Below are positions 45,643-57,803 of a stretch of 58,321 nt of DNA, piece by piece. How positions within the stretch are numbered: position 1 is the stretch's first letter; the number at the start of each line of letters is the position of its first letter. The stretch covers positions 206,533 to 264,853 of the forward strand of contig MNCI01006833.1 in the NCBI GenBank assembly GCA_015680685.1. Reading direction: 5' to 3'. The stretch is from Gnetum montanum (taxonomy: Eukaryota; Streptophyta; Gnetopsida; Gnetales; Gnetaceae). Under the pieces are notes generated by a model. The model was given only the letters and a program-made list of their open reading frames with translations. It was not told the DNA's origin and did not search any database. The translations under genes and the position numbers were made by a program.

Positions 45643-47445
45643 GTGGGCAATTCTACCTATTTTTGGCTTTGTTTCTTCTGGTTTTTCTAACTTTTTGCTT
45701 CCTATCTATTAGTGCCATTTTTTCAAATATTCTTTGATGGAGGGATTAAAATGGAATTCTAATGAAATCCCATCTTCCATTTTGGCTGTTTTCACACAAA
45801 ACCATGGTTTTTTCATTGTTTTACCTTTTGTAGATTTGATTTTAAAAATAGGACTTGTTGTTTCATACTGTTTTCCAAAAATTTTGGGATATGGCTATTT
45901 TTCTCAAATCTAGCCCTTAGGATTTGTTAAAATTAGATTCTAACAAAATCATACCATTATTTTGGTGTGAATTTCAATTGGCTTCAATGGATTTGGCTAT
46001 TTCAACCATTTCCATGGCTATATAAAATCCAGGTTTTGAGATTTTTGAAGTTTTGATATGAAACAAGAAAGAAATGTTGTGTATTTTTTCATGGAATAAT
46101 GACTACATATTTGTAAACTTAAAGGTTATTAGTTTTTAGTTTTTTATTTAAGATTTATAATGGTTATGCTCTGATTTAATTTTATCTTGAAACAAGAAAG
46201 TTATGGTCATTTTCCTAATGTTGTGCAAATAGGTTGTTTGTTCCACTTTTGTAATTTCATATAGATTTGTGAATTTCTTATAAGAAAAGAACAATAGTTT
46301 TTGCTATTTTCTAGTCATGGCTAAATAGGCTTTGGCTTTAGCTTTCCAACGAAGGTGTAATCACTCCTATTAGACTTAAAACAAATTTTATATGAATTTT
46401 TTATTAGGCATGTATAATAAGGGTGTTTGTGCCATTTTCAAATTATTGTCCAAATGGATGAATTTTTCTTGCATAAACAGAAAATGTTTTGAATTGTTTC
46501 TACATATGGCTAGGTAGGGCTTGATTTAAGCTTTCAAACGATGATGGAATCACTCTATTTTAAGCTCAAACAAATGTTTTATGATTTTTTTACTATGGTT
46601 GTGTGAATCAAGGCAAAACTCATGGTTGTAGTACATTACCCATAGAAGTGGTTGATATGTAGAACTTATGATTTTCTTTTGTGAGCATATAAAACTTAAT
46701 TTTTGTTTTTAAAGAAGAGTAAAAGATTTTTTTCTATTTTCAATAGGCTTTTACTATGGCTACATGGCTTTTTCTAAGTTTATTATGTTTTTTTCTAAAT
46801 TTCTGCATAGTTTAGATGATTTTTCCAAATTTATGCATGCTTTACATAATTTAGATGTTTCTTTTAAACTTATGCTTGTTTTTTTTTCAAATTTATGCAT
46901 AATCTAGATGCTTTTTCTAAATTCATGCATAATTTGGACTAAGACATAGTTTTAGGCTATGAAATTTTGGCTATGAAGGCTATAAAATATGGTAGTAATG
47001 CTTTCATGAAATTTCTTAAGCTAATTTAGATAAACATCTAAGAGCTTTTTACAGAAGAAAATTTCACCTTTGACTTAGAAAGTTTTTTTAAAATTTGTTA
47101 AGAAATTTCTAGTTGGTCATGATGTAAAGTTATGCAAGGTTGTAATAATGTTTTCTTATGAAATTACTTAGGCTAATTTAGATAAACACCTTAGAGCTTT
47201 TTACATAGGCTACTTTCACCCCCAACTAGATGCCTTGACTAAATTTTCCAAGTAACTCTAATATGTCATAATGTTTCTACTTTGAAAGGTTGTAATAGTG
47301 CTCCTTTTTTGTGGAATTTCTTAAGCTAATTTAGATAAACACCTTAAAGCTTTTTATGAAAGCCAATTCACCTCCAACTAGGATGTTTTCCTAACCTGTT
47401 AAGAAATTCTAATTGGTCATAATGTTTTTGTTTTGTTTCATGTAG
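45643..47445 (+). other. intron 1 of the antisense ORF, with tandem repeats
   Basis: This 1803-base AT-rich stretch begins GTGGGC and ends TTTCATGTAG. It includes a degenerate TTTTTCCAAATTTATGCATAA-like repeat (about 46765-46940) and three units of a 152-bp repeat (about 46990-47440) sharing CTAATTTAGATAAACACCTT at 47021, 47173 and 47326. Confidence 0.55.
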
Positions 47446-47581
47446 GGTCTTCTTGAGGCCTATCCTTGCTATAGTGGAGATAGTTGGTATCTTGTGCTAC
47501 AATGTTCATCCCAAGACCAACACCCCACCACATGACATGCCTTTTGAGAAGCTCTCATTGTGGTTCCAACCTAGGGAAATT

Positions 47582-47675
47582 GACTTCCTTGCCTACCTCC
47601 TTAAGAACTTTAGTGTGATGTTGTGGTNGGACTTCCTTGCCTACCTCCTTAAGAACTTTAGTGTGATGTTGTGGT
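47582..47675. repeat. exact 46-bp direct repeat around a single N
   Basis: Bases 47582-47627 recur exactly at 47630-47675. Between them are the only N in the window (47628) and one G. An unmerged contig overlap is the simplest reading. The 48-base excess keeps the frame of exon 2. Confidence 0.85.
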
Positions 47676-50207
47676 CACACTTATCTACAGATATAGCCAA
47701 GATCATTGTGGAGACCCTGTTGCCTTGGGCATCTAACCTAATCACCAGGTACATTACTAATAGGCCACTTTGTAAGATCACAAGGGGACCAGCAAATGTC
47801 ATGATCCTACAGTACCTTACAAAGGTCTAGATGATGCCAAAGTATATTCAATATAATCCTAACAATACTCTGATGGTGGTGCATAGAGCCCATACATTAT
47901 TCTAGAACCCACCTAGCACCGTGTACCATCTACAGGGATAAACATGGTTATTATAATGCTTTTATTCTTTTTGCTTGATTACCTTATCTAACTTCATTGA
48001 TTTTACAACTTCTTGTAGGTATAAGGTCAATGATCAGGGCTTGATTGTCAATGATCAAATCCTGGCAATGGCTCAAACTTCTTTGGACAAATTCACCAAA
48101 AGTCATCAAATCAAAACTTCCATGTATCTCATATACCACCAAGTTTAATCTTGTGTACAAAAAGTGCAAGAATGATGAAACGATGAACAATTGATGGGTA
48201 GATGTTGATAGCATGGATTAGACCCTTCTAGCTGGAACCTCTAGACCACAGAAGAAAAGTAAAGATGAAAATATAGTTTATAGTGTTTTATGGCTCTAAA
48301 TGTTTTATTGTTTTTCTTTGTTGTTGAAATTGCTCATATTAATGCTAACCTTTGGTTATTACATCATAGGACCTTCCACCCTGGCTGATGTCACTATACC
48401 ACTTTCACATTCACATCATGAGGATACCCTCATCTTGAAGTTACCAATATAGGAGTGGTTAAAGGCGTAAGTGCTTGGAAACATTCAAGCAAACAACCAG
48501 CATGCAAGTTTTGTCGATGTATTTATGGCACCAATTCCTTTCATTCCTACTACGAAGATGCTACAGGTCATCAACTCATTTGATGAGGAGGTTGGTCACT
48601 TCAACACCATCATCAGAGGTGTCAAGGTGAAAATGGATGTAGGTGCTTGACTCTTTCAAAATCTGTTTGGTGTCCCTACTAATAAGGAAAATGTTTCCAT
48701 TGAGATTTTAAGGAAATAGGGTCATCACGAAGAAGTTCTAGAGTGGCTTCATGCTAGCATGGACCACTGATGGATAGCTTTACAAACCCTGATGCAAAGG
48801 AATCATATCCTTTGTTTAGGTCTCATGCATTCCCCAAACTTCTAACACAAAAGAAGGTAATTGGCCTAGCACAAGGGTGGACCTTTAAGAAGGTCTTGAT
48901 GGAGAGCATCAAATTTGATTAGGCTACTATTTTGACTATTGGGCTTCTAGAGGAGATCCTTAGACGCTATGTTGACACCTCTATGATCATCCTTAGAGGA
49001 GAGTAGGAGGAGCCAAGTATGCCTATGCTTTAATATTTTTGTTATATCTCATTGGCTATCTTTGGTTTTCATCCTAACCTTTCAATGATTGTTATGCTTA
49101 TAGTAGTTCCTGAATCACCAGTGCAAGCTTCTGTCCCTAAGTTTCACATGAAAGCATAGGTAGAAACTCTAGACAAAGTGAAGTTCTTACATGGGATTGC
49201 TAAGGACATCATCGATCGATTGCATCAAGTTGCACCTCAGATAGGTAAATATTTTGTTTTATGTGCTTTGATCATGGGCTTTGCTTGTATTATGGCTATT
49301 TAAGGTTGTCTTTTATGGTTGCATTTTATATTTTTGTAGCACCATTCTTGGATTGGAACCCTAGCAAAGACATGGTGATAGACTCCTTGCCTAGACTTCC
49401 CTTTGATGTGTCTAGTGTATCCATGAAGTTGTATGAGATTGTAAAGCCTTTATGGAGCCCCAAGTGGCTAACTTAGGGGAGCTACAAACTAAGGAGATTA
49501 CATGGGCCTACAACTACCATGTTTTTTAGGACAAAGTAATGGTCGTATGGTATATGACAAAACAACGTATGTAGATGAACCTCATCTTCCAAAAGGTTAA
49601 GGACTATAAGGATAATTGCACTTGAGTCCTAGAGTGCGACAAGATACAAAAGGCCCATAAGTGTCAATATAAGGCCAATTGTGACACCTTCCAAAACCAA
49701 CTAAAGAAGGAGTCAATTGAATGACACAAGAGAGAGTTGTTCATTCAAGGAGTCTTGGTGCAAAGTGCTTATTAACTTTTTGAAAGTACTCTTAAGATGG
49801 AGCAATCCACTCCTCTTTAGATTACCACTGCTACAGGTGAGACCTCTATAGTTGTTGTTGCTCATGAGCCTCCTACTTGAACTCTTATAGATAAGTTTGA
49901 CATCCTTTTTAGCATTGATCTTGGGGATGTTGATTGGGTAAACATGACAAAGGACAATATCCTCCATCATTTGGAGGAAGTCCTTCCCCATCTACCCTCA
50001 AATGTAATGGACCTAGAATCTTTCCAAGTTTCATATATTTTATGTTTTAGCCTTTATTTTAAGTCATTATTTTGGCTATGAGTTACTAACTATCTATATG
50101 TTGTTGCATTTCAATCCTCAAGAGATATTGGAAGCCCTAGCGGTGAGGATGAGAATGATCCACCACTTCCTCCATCGAATGCGACTCAACAACCTTCTTT
50201 AGTTTAG

Positions 50208-50487
50208 CTTGCTTTTGCTTTTATGTTGATGCCTATGATTAGCCAAGTCTATTTAGATTATTGTTATTGTTTGAAATTTTTGCCACATAATACGGCCATG
50301 GCTATGTATGTTATGGACATTTTAATTTTAAATTTAAACTTTGGTTTTATTTTTGGCTATATGCATTCATAGCAGCAGTGCAAGTTATAAATATTGAAAA
50401 TGACTATGTTTGTGGTTTTGGTTATGAAATCAAATAGCTAATTAATGTGATAATAGACTAAGACAAATATAGTAATAAAAGAGATGT
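50208..50487. other. spacer after the antisense ORF
   Basis: AT-rich sequence with no recognised feature. It would include the 3' end of any plus-strand transcript of the antisense ORF; no clear polyadenylation signal stands out. Confidence 0.35.
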
Positions 50488-50665
50488 CTGCTAGTTTTAG
50501 GCCATCGCGAGCATAAGTCATATAGTTTTTCTAGTTTAAGGCCATGGCGGGCCATCATGCTAGTTTAAGGTCTTAGCAAACCATAGTGCCAGTTTAATTT
50601 CTTAGTAGATGGTAATGCCAATTTAATGTCTTAGCTGATGTTAGTGCTAGTTTAACATTTTAGTG
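50488..50665. repeat. dispersed minisatellite, about 6 units
   Basis: Units of about 29-34 bp with CTAGTTTAAGGCCATGGCGG and variants CAGTTTAATTTCTTAGTAGA follow each other between the protease of H and the antisense ORF. The same unit flanks pol at 15110-15490 and 11414-11510. Confidence 0.7.
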
Positions 50666-51189
50666 AATGAAGTATGAAACAAACACTTTTTTGATGTTTA
50701 AAACATGTGTAAAAATAGAGAAAGGTTGTAGATAAAAATGCAAAAGAACTTAGGCTATGTGCATAAAGTGTAAAACAACAATTTCATATATAATAAACTA
50801 TAATCAAAAGTAGGATATATGGCTATCATTGCATCTAGTAATAGGGACATGCAAAGATTAAGGTGAAATTCACTTATGTAGATTCTTCCTACTCTTTGCA
50901 AGATTATGGAGTGAGTAAGGCCTATTCTGCACAAGCTTGTATTGGACATCCCCTTCACTTACGATGTTAAAAGGGATTTCATCCCATAATGTATCCCATT
51001 GCCTATCATTGTCAGCACTAGCTATCTTGGATTTTTACTCTTCATGACTAGGAGCTTCTTCTTGAAGCTCCACTTCAAACCCCTATTCTATGTCTATGTT
51101 GTTGACAACTAGGGAAACCATGTTGTCACCATGAATTATGATCTCCCCTCCCTCATAAGGAAGGTGAATTTCTTGATGGATGGGCAAGG
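50666..51189. other. post-protease spacer of element H
   Basis: A decayed region; near 51040-51180 the minus strand resembles the post-protease tail of B (39480-39640), with a HDGNMVS-like segment, but no domain can be named. Confidence 0.35.
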
Positions 51190-51697
51190 ACACAACTCAT
51201 AACTAAGCCAACCAGGGTCCTCCTAGGATCAAGTTAAATCCTAGTATCTCTTCCACCACAAAGAAGTTTGCTATTATAGGGAATTGTTCTCTAGCTACAA
51301 AATTCAAGAAGATAGACCCCTTGATGAAAAATTTTGATCCATTGAAGGACTTAAGAGATGTGGTGGTTGTAGGTTGTACTTGCATAGTTAACCCCATGCA
51401 TTTAACAATGGTGCATGGGATGATTTTGGTTGTAGCTCTATCATCAACATGCACCTAATGTATTCTAAATTGTCCTATGCATATGGTTATGAATAAAGAG
51501 ACTATAGTCACTTTTCCATTCTGGGGATTAACCTTAACTTTGCTATTGTGAAATGTTAAGAGTGTTGATTTCTCCTCCCTTGATGATGGAGGAATCATCA
51601 CTGCATGGATGGCTTCCTTGTTAGCAGGAACATCCTCACTAATGGGTATGGAGGTCAACATTCTAACTAGCACCTCATGATGTGTGGTGAAAGTCAT
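51190..51697 (-). pseudogene. Tat/Ogre-like protease region of element H
   Basis: In sense, STLLTFHNSKVKVNPQNGKV and ICIGQFRIH lead to a stop and then VHVDDRATTKIIPCTIVKC, the active-site region, with the Gly of D-x-G changed to Arg. SFNGSKFFIKGSIFLNF and VVEEILGFNLILGGPWLA (about 51270-51205) close the domain like the LLGRPWI motif. B has the same protein at 39965-39642. It lies downstream of gag and far from RT: in H the RT is separated by the antisense ORF and the array, in line with the interval known between protease and RT in Ogre elements. Confidence 0.75.
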
Positions 51698-52210
51698 GAT
51701 TAGGTCATATAAGCTTATGGTTTTGTTTTTCCACTTGAGGGATTACTTGACTTGGTCCATTACACTAAGGAAGTTTTTGTCGTTGGCCATGGGCTTGTCA
51801 TCCCAATTGTGCTTTACTTCCTCCATGTGTCCCAAAATAAGGATTTCAACTTTAGGCTTTGGCTATTATGGCTCTTTTTTGTTTTGACTATGGACCTTGA
51901 TGTCCTCTTGTGGCTTGTTGGTTGAAGAGATTGGGACAAAGGAGGTCATAGGTATAGCCAAAATGGAAGTGGGATTCAGTGGGTCCACTTCTTTTTGTGC
52001 CTCCGTCTACTTATCCTCCCTATTGTCAATCCTTTGCTTATGCCTCTTCCGTTGGTTGGCTGTAGTTTTTTGGTTGTCAACCATTAGTTGTTAGGAAGAG
52101 GCAATAGCATTAGCTACCACTTGGGATCATTGTGCAATTGTTTGGGCTATGGCTGTTTGAGTTGTATTGGGCTGAGAGATGTTGATGACAAAAGGATCCC
52201 TCAGAGACAT

Positions 52211-54452
52211 TCATGATGGTACTCTCACAATGAAGAGGGATCTTAATGTATGGGAAGCTAAAGAAGCCCTTTCATTATAAAGGGGTAATTGAATCACAAA
52301 TGGTCTTTTATTATCATAAATGTTTAATGCTAATATAACATAAGGACTATCATTAGCATTTAAAGGGTCTTCGTAGACCTGCATTGATAGGTCTTGTGGC
52401 TGAACTAGGTTAGAAGCATCTAAGACCAATTCCCCCCTATCTATTATCCTTCGCAAGTCATCCTTTAGTGAAAGGAAGAAGTTTGTATCATGATGAAGTA
52501 GTTGATGATTATGGTTGGAGCAGTGCAACTTGAAGTATTTAGGCAACTCAGGATCATCCTTCATTATCCAAGTGGGATCTTTGGCTATTTTGCATAGTCA
52601 CTCATACTTCTTTCAAGTAGCTTTGGTCATTTGTTTGTGTTGCATGCATCCACTTCTTAATAGTTGGTCTAGTAACTTGAATGGTTTTAATGATAATGTA
52701 ATGTATTTACACCTATCCTTCTTTTCAAAGTTAGTTCTATGTGTTGTTGATGTAGTGGTCCTAGAAGTTGATGGTTAGTTATTGCGGTTATTGGTGGGGG
52801 CCTTGGGTGAGTTGACCTTCAGCCCTTGGTTCATGGTCTTGGTTTTCTTGGTTACAGTTGCTATGGTAGTGTTATTTTATTTGCTCTTTCCCTTATCTTT
52901 TTGAGTGTGTTGGTTTTTATATGATATGTAGAACAAATCATGGCAAGCCTCCGTAGCATTCTCAATATTTTTAGTTTGTGAGAATGCTTGGCTAAGAGAC
53001 TATGGATCAAGGTAGTAAGGTTTAGACTTGATGAAGTCATTAACTAGTTCCTTGAATATGGCTAATAAGTGATCCTTGGCTATGGTCTTTGGTATTTCAT
53101 TCAGCAATTCATTTTTCCTTTGAATGAATTTTTTTACAGGTTCAAAGGACCCCTACCTCACCTTCATGAGTTGGTCAAGTGTTGTGTTAGGCTTCAAGTT
53201 ACACTTAAAGCGGTTGAAAATTTGGCCTACTAGGTCCTCCAAAGAGGATATGGATCCTCTAGGTAATGCATGATACCAATCAAGTGCTTTACTAGTCAAA
53301 GACATAGGGAAAATCCTCATGATGGTATGAGGCCATGGCTACAAGAGTAAACATTTAGATTGAAAGGTAATAAGGTGAGTAGTAGGGTTACCTTCTCCCT
53401 TATATTTGATAAATTAGGAAATATGGGATCACCCTAGTAGAAATCCATAATCTTGATAATTTGTGTGGTAGAGGCTTTAAGCCTCTTCAACTCCTCCATT
53501 AGGTCTTGGATCATTTGGAAGGCTTGATCCAAGCATTGGAATGGATCCATAGTTTGTGAGGTTTGTACATAAGGTTATGGAATTTTTTATGACACTTGTG
53601 GCCTCATTATGGGTTGCATGACAAAAGGAAAAGGTTGTGCTATGGTTGTCACTTATTGGCCATACAAAGAAAAATATGTTTGTGCCAGTAGTTGAGGCAC
53701 AAATAGGACAAATGTGGTGTGCGACCCTTATGTTGCTGGGGGTCTCAAGGTGGATCCCATGTGATTATTTAATGAATTTGCAATGGTAAAACCCACTATT
53801 GATGATTTTACATACTGAAAATGTGTTGTAAATGGCATGAATGTATTATAGTTTGTTGTTTGTAACATTGACTGAGCATGATGTGTGGCTACAACTGGTG
53901 TGAAATCTATCGTAGTAGGGTACATAGGAGTGGAAGATGGTGACACCCTACCCATGGTGAAATAAAAGAATTAGGGGAAGGTTCTATGATGTTGGGGGAT
54001 GGTTGTTGGAACAATCCTCCAAGGATGTTTTTAGGCTTAGATTCTACCTTAAATTCATTCTCCTCTTCATGTTGTTTCCCAAACGTAGGCTTGTCATCTT
54101 CCTTTTCTGTGATAATCGATTTGGCTAGGATCCTAGAATAAACATTGATAAGAGGAATTTCTTCATATGGGAAAGGGATTTACTCTTTCCCATCCTTATG
54201 TATGAGCTTAAACATCCTTTTTTCCTCGACTTCAATTCATGGAATTAGCATGCCTACATGTGTTTTAGCACAAATGAAGTTATAATGATCTTCATTAATG
54301 GCTATAAAATCAGAACTTTCCCCTCTAACTTTCAAAGATCGCCTACATCCAATTATGGAAAGGTCTTTAGGATCATACACCCTCATGGCTCTCTGGTTAT
54401 GATCTTCACCAGTGAAGGTGAAGGGTAATTTGGTGCATTTTTGGAAAGACAT
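52211..54452 (-). pseudogene. gag: gag of element H
   Basis: The frame starts at ATG 54452 (MSFQKCTKLPFTF) with the YDPKDLS and HYNFICAKT blocks shared with F and B. A Pro/Thr-rich part (about 53955-53728) is followed by LDQAFQMIQDLMEELKRLKA (about 53535-53475), nearly the same as in F. The capsid core is broken by stops and frameshifts (about 53450-52990). Near 52560-52380, LPKYFKLHCSNHNHQLLHHD and DDLRRIIDRGELVLDASN mark a degenerate zinc-knuckle segment, then SMQVYEDPLNANDSPYVI. PFVIQLPLYNE near 52280 corresponds to the PFxIxVPP repeat. The spacer 51698-52210 before the protease has no recognisable domain. Confidence 0.75.
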
Positions 54453-54809
54453 GGCTATAGTGCTGAGGATTGCTTAAGAATAGGCTATAAATGGTAAATA
54501 GAAGTAAATACCAATGTATGAAATTCAAAATCTATTAGAGGAAATAAAAATAACAAAAAATGATTTATTTACTATAATTAGTAAGTGGGGGATAAGGGGG
54601 GTTTACCCCTTTACTAGAAATAAAATATTGGAAACATTAGCTTCAAACACAATCCCCAAGTTGTTCTTCCAACTACCTATACACTAGGTATGGTAGGGGG
54701 AAAGAATGGGGATGAGATAATGAAAATATTAGACCTTCTTATTCCAACATTGGAGAGAGGAAGGAAATTTTGAAGATCAAAATGAAAACTTGACATCGTT
54801 GCAACTACC
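54453..54809. other. leader of element H, proximal part
   Basis: It holds no gene. CTATACACTAGGTATGGTAGGG (54681) and following bases up to about 54805 are repeated at about 58088-58220 beyond element C, so C split one leader region. TTCCACACTAGG is also the core of H's internal array. Confidence 0.5.
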
Positions 54810-54813
54810 CAAT

Positions 54814-56632
54814 GGTTGTGTGAATATCAAGAATGGTCTTAAGTAAATAAGAGTAACAAGTAGGCATGAGTGGCGAGGACTCATCCATGTCTAGACTAGT
54901 AATGAGTCATCTAAATGAGGTGGCCTAGATAATCAACTTGATAGGTGGATGTGGATCCATTTTCTTGGCCCAAAGAATGCAATCACCTATAAGGTAAAAT
55001 CCAAGTACTAGAGAGGTCACAAGATCTCTCACAAAACAACAACCACTCCTATAAATATCTAGGAATGCTACAACTTTCTTGGTAAGCTTGGAGGAGGGTG
55101 AGGAGGCAATAGTATTGGTGATGTAGCACCAAGGGAAGGAGACTACAACATTAGTAGTTGCTGATTAGATTATTGAAATGCTCAATGCACCTACGCAATT
55201 GGTACTAAACATCACTATGCTCAAGGATGTGTAGATGTTTGTAGGAACCACAGGTAGTAGAATAAATGTAGCACAACATGAAGAACTACTAAACTAACTA
55301 GTAGGAATTAGGAAACCACTTCCAACTATCTTTGACCTTCCAACTAATATTATTGTAATCCAGTTGGAGCTACTAGAGGCAGGGGGTAAGAATATCATCT
55401 TGGAAGGGTAACTCAAAATAGCCAGGGAGCTAAACAAATTCTTGGCTACTAAATTTGCTAAATTGGGAGCCTAGATTACCAACCCATCATTGACAAAAGA
55501 TAAAGCTATGAAATAGCTTCACACTAAACTAAAAGGGGTTGAGGATGCAATGGAGATGATGGTGTTCTACCAATCCTTGGTAGAGGCCACATAGTAGAAG
55601 ATTCAAAAGGCCTTAGATCAGACTCACCAAGAGAATGTACAATTGACTACAAAGAACCATCACCTATAGAATATTGATATATACAAACAAAAATTAAGAA
55701 ATTTTATCCATCAACAATAAGAGAAACTTGCTAGAGAAAACACAAAACTCAGGAGATTCAAAGCAAAAGATAGAAATCTTTCCATGAAGGAGGTTCATGC
55801 CCTTCACCAGAAGACTACAATCGAGGTAACTACCTAGAAATTGAAGGCTCTAAAATTTGATAGAGTTAAGAATCATTATAAAGAATAGGTCAATCTACAA
55901 AAGGAAATAAATGAAAAACATATGCAATTAGTGAAGGTGAAAGTGAATGAAATGCTTCAATAAATCTGGCAAGGAAAAGAAGTGGGAAAATCGATCATTG
56001 TTGGGATATATGCCTACAACAAAGTAGAAATTCACATGAATGAGTTGCAAATTGAAGAGATGATAAAATACATGGAGCTTGCCAATATTCATTATGAAAA
56101 TTTGGCCATGTTAATTGCTAGAAGGAAATGGTTAGAACTAGAGAAATAGGTAGCTAGATCATACTTATTGTATGACACCAAGTTCAAGCATCACAAAAAC
56201 ACCAAGAAAAAGCTTCTAGTGGAAAAGGTTGAACTTGAAATTCTTAAGGCATAATTCACTAATCAATGATCAACTACCGAGAACCTAGCAAAGAGGATGA
56301 ATGACTACTAGGAGTTGCAAAATGTAGTTAGGGCATCCAATATTGAACATAAACAATTTTCTACCTAGTTTATCAATGTGAAGGAGATGTTCTCAATAGT
56401 GCCTTCTTTGTGGAATATCTCCATTCCAACTCACATTAGTAATGCTGCATGGACTATGAATGATCCCTAGAGTAAGGAGGAGAAGATAAAGGCATCACTA
56501 GATGCCTTTTTCCTTCCACTAGGGGTTGCAACTACAATAGGAAAATCACAGCTACCTCAGCTACCACACATATCCAAAGCTAATGAAGGTCCTTTAGAAC
56601 CTTAGGAGCCTCCACCACCTAGGATTTTCTAA
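54814..56632 (+). pseudogene. extra ORF of element C, C-terminal two thirds
   Basis: This corresponds to A's extra ORF from its linker region to the end. It aligns from about 54830 (AAGAGTAACAAGTAGG against AAGAGTAGCAGGTAGG in A) onward. The coiled-coil portion is best kept at about 55930-56260: LVKVKVNEMLQ, GIYAYNKVEIHMNELQIEEM, IKYMELANIHYENLAMLI. A Pro-rich tail (GPLEPQEPPPPRIF-like, about 56590-56630) precedes the stop. The N-terminal transposon-protein-like domain is absent because of the truncation. Stops and frameshifts are frequent before 55900. Sharing with A supports this as a real family-specific gene of unknown function. Confidence 0.65.
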
Positions 56633-56854
56633 TCTTCTCCACCGTCTTTATGCTATCAAGGGATGTGCTATCTAATTTTTGTGTATTCATGTCATGGTGT
56701 TTAATTTTGTGTCAAGAACACAAATTTTTTTTGTAATTTATCAATTTGTACACTTGGGCACTTAGTTTTGTAAAGTCAATTTGTTTTATTAATAGTCAAT
56801 CAATAATCCCATACCTTTCCAATTTTGTAAGGGAACTCGAGGATGAGTTTTTAT

Positions 56855-56868
56855 TCAATCGTGGGGTA
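56855..56868 (+). promoter_or_regulatory. polypurine-tract region of C
   Basis: GTGGGGTA stands directly before the LTR start TGATGAG. The preceding GAGGATGAGTTTTTATTCAA is shared with element A. Confidence 0.55.
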
Positions 56869-57803
56869 TGATGAGCATCTAAGTGTCATGTTGATGGGAT
56901 TCCATTGACAGAGCCTCATTGATGGGTCCCATTTATGTGATGTTGCCTCATCAAAGGAGTTGCATCAATATAGCATTTACTATGTCTATGGGGCCCCATT
57001 AACAAGGCCACATCGACGTAGCATTTACTAAGTCTATAGGGCCTTGTCAATGTAGTTGTATAGCAAAAATTATAAATACAAGCTCATAGCCATGTTTATG
57101 GATATTTAGATCATAGTAGTAGTAGATCTCTTGCAATTTGTCCATTTGAAAGTTAAAATATTTCTCTAAGTGCCAGTGGTAGGAGTCAGAAAATGTATAG
57201 ATCTTTATTCAAGCACTATTGTACCTGAACCACATTAGTATGTATGGCAATAAAGACAAGCCTTTTGATCAAACCTTGTAGTACTTATAATAAATTAATG
57301 ATTTATTTATGCATTGATTGTTTTTATTAAGTATGTAATTAACTAAGCTAAATTAAGACTTTAAGAAATTAGTCAATAAGTTAAGCTAAATAGATTAAGT
57401 ACATAAGTACAACTGCTTTGAGCGTAAACATGTATTCACTTGGTAATTCCAGCAGCGTTATTGCTTGTTGCACTTAGTAGCGTAGTGCTTGGTAACCTAG
57501 CAATGGATACATGGGTTTAGGATATGTATGGAAAGTGGGACCAAATTACTTCATCTTTATACTTTAAGCATAAAAAAACATAAAACATAAAATAATAAAA
57601 ATCATATACCTTGATTATACTTAACCACACCTTTGTACATCACCAGTGTAACTGGGAAGACAATGAATAACCTTTAGGGTGATGTTCACTTCCTAGAGAA
57701 CTAGTGCACCAAAAACTATAAAGTCCACAGAATTCATTTGGATCACACGTGAATGCTTCATGATTCATATGGTTGGGTGTAGAGGTACCTTGACTACTCA
57801 TCA
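56869..57803 (+). repeat. 3' LTR of element C
   Basis: The 935-bp LTR with TGATGAG/CTCATCA ends aligns with the reverse complement of A's LTRs along its length. It has extra CATCGACGTAGCATTTACTA-type repeats in U3 (about 56870-57060). Confidence 0.85.
57071..57078 (+). promoter_or_regulatory. TATA box in the LTR of C
   Basis: TATAAATA lies about 200 bases into the LTR, at the place matching the TATA box of A's 3' LTR (19190-19197). Confidence 0.6.

Larger units (their letters stand above)
45515..50207 (+). pseudogene. intron-containing ORF, antisense to element H
   Basis: The plus strand holds about seven exons with GT/AG-type borders: 45515-45642, 47446-47937, 48019-48258, 48370-49016, about 49104-49244, 49340-about 50025 and about 50121-50207. 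Exon 1 starts MAPKKSGASSINPMI. Its AAG/GTGGGC donor joins the ATGTAG/G acceptor at 47446 exactly in phase (AG+G). The second donor reads ATAAAC, apparently a G-to-A change. Exon 4 has FDEEVGHFNTIIRGVKVKMD and LFQNLFGVPTNKENV, which resembles the start of plant transposon-protein domains. Exon 6 ends in a charged coiled-coil-like part, and the last exon is acidic and Pro-rich (SPSGEDENDPPLPP). Internal stops (for example after NPMI and YLTKV) show decay. It could be an element-borne accessory gene or a captured host gene. No homologue is identified. Confidence 0.55.
54814..57803 (+). mobile_element. Element C: 5'-truncated Athila-like element related to A
   Basis: It consists of the 3' part of the extra ORF, a polypurine tract and a complete 935-bp LTR. 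Similarity to A begins right at about 54814. CCAAT occurs on both sides (54809-54813 and 57804-57808), which looks like a target duplication although LTR, gag and pol are missing at the 5' end. H's leader continues on both sides. Confidence 0.65.
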
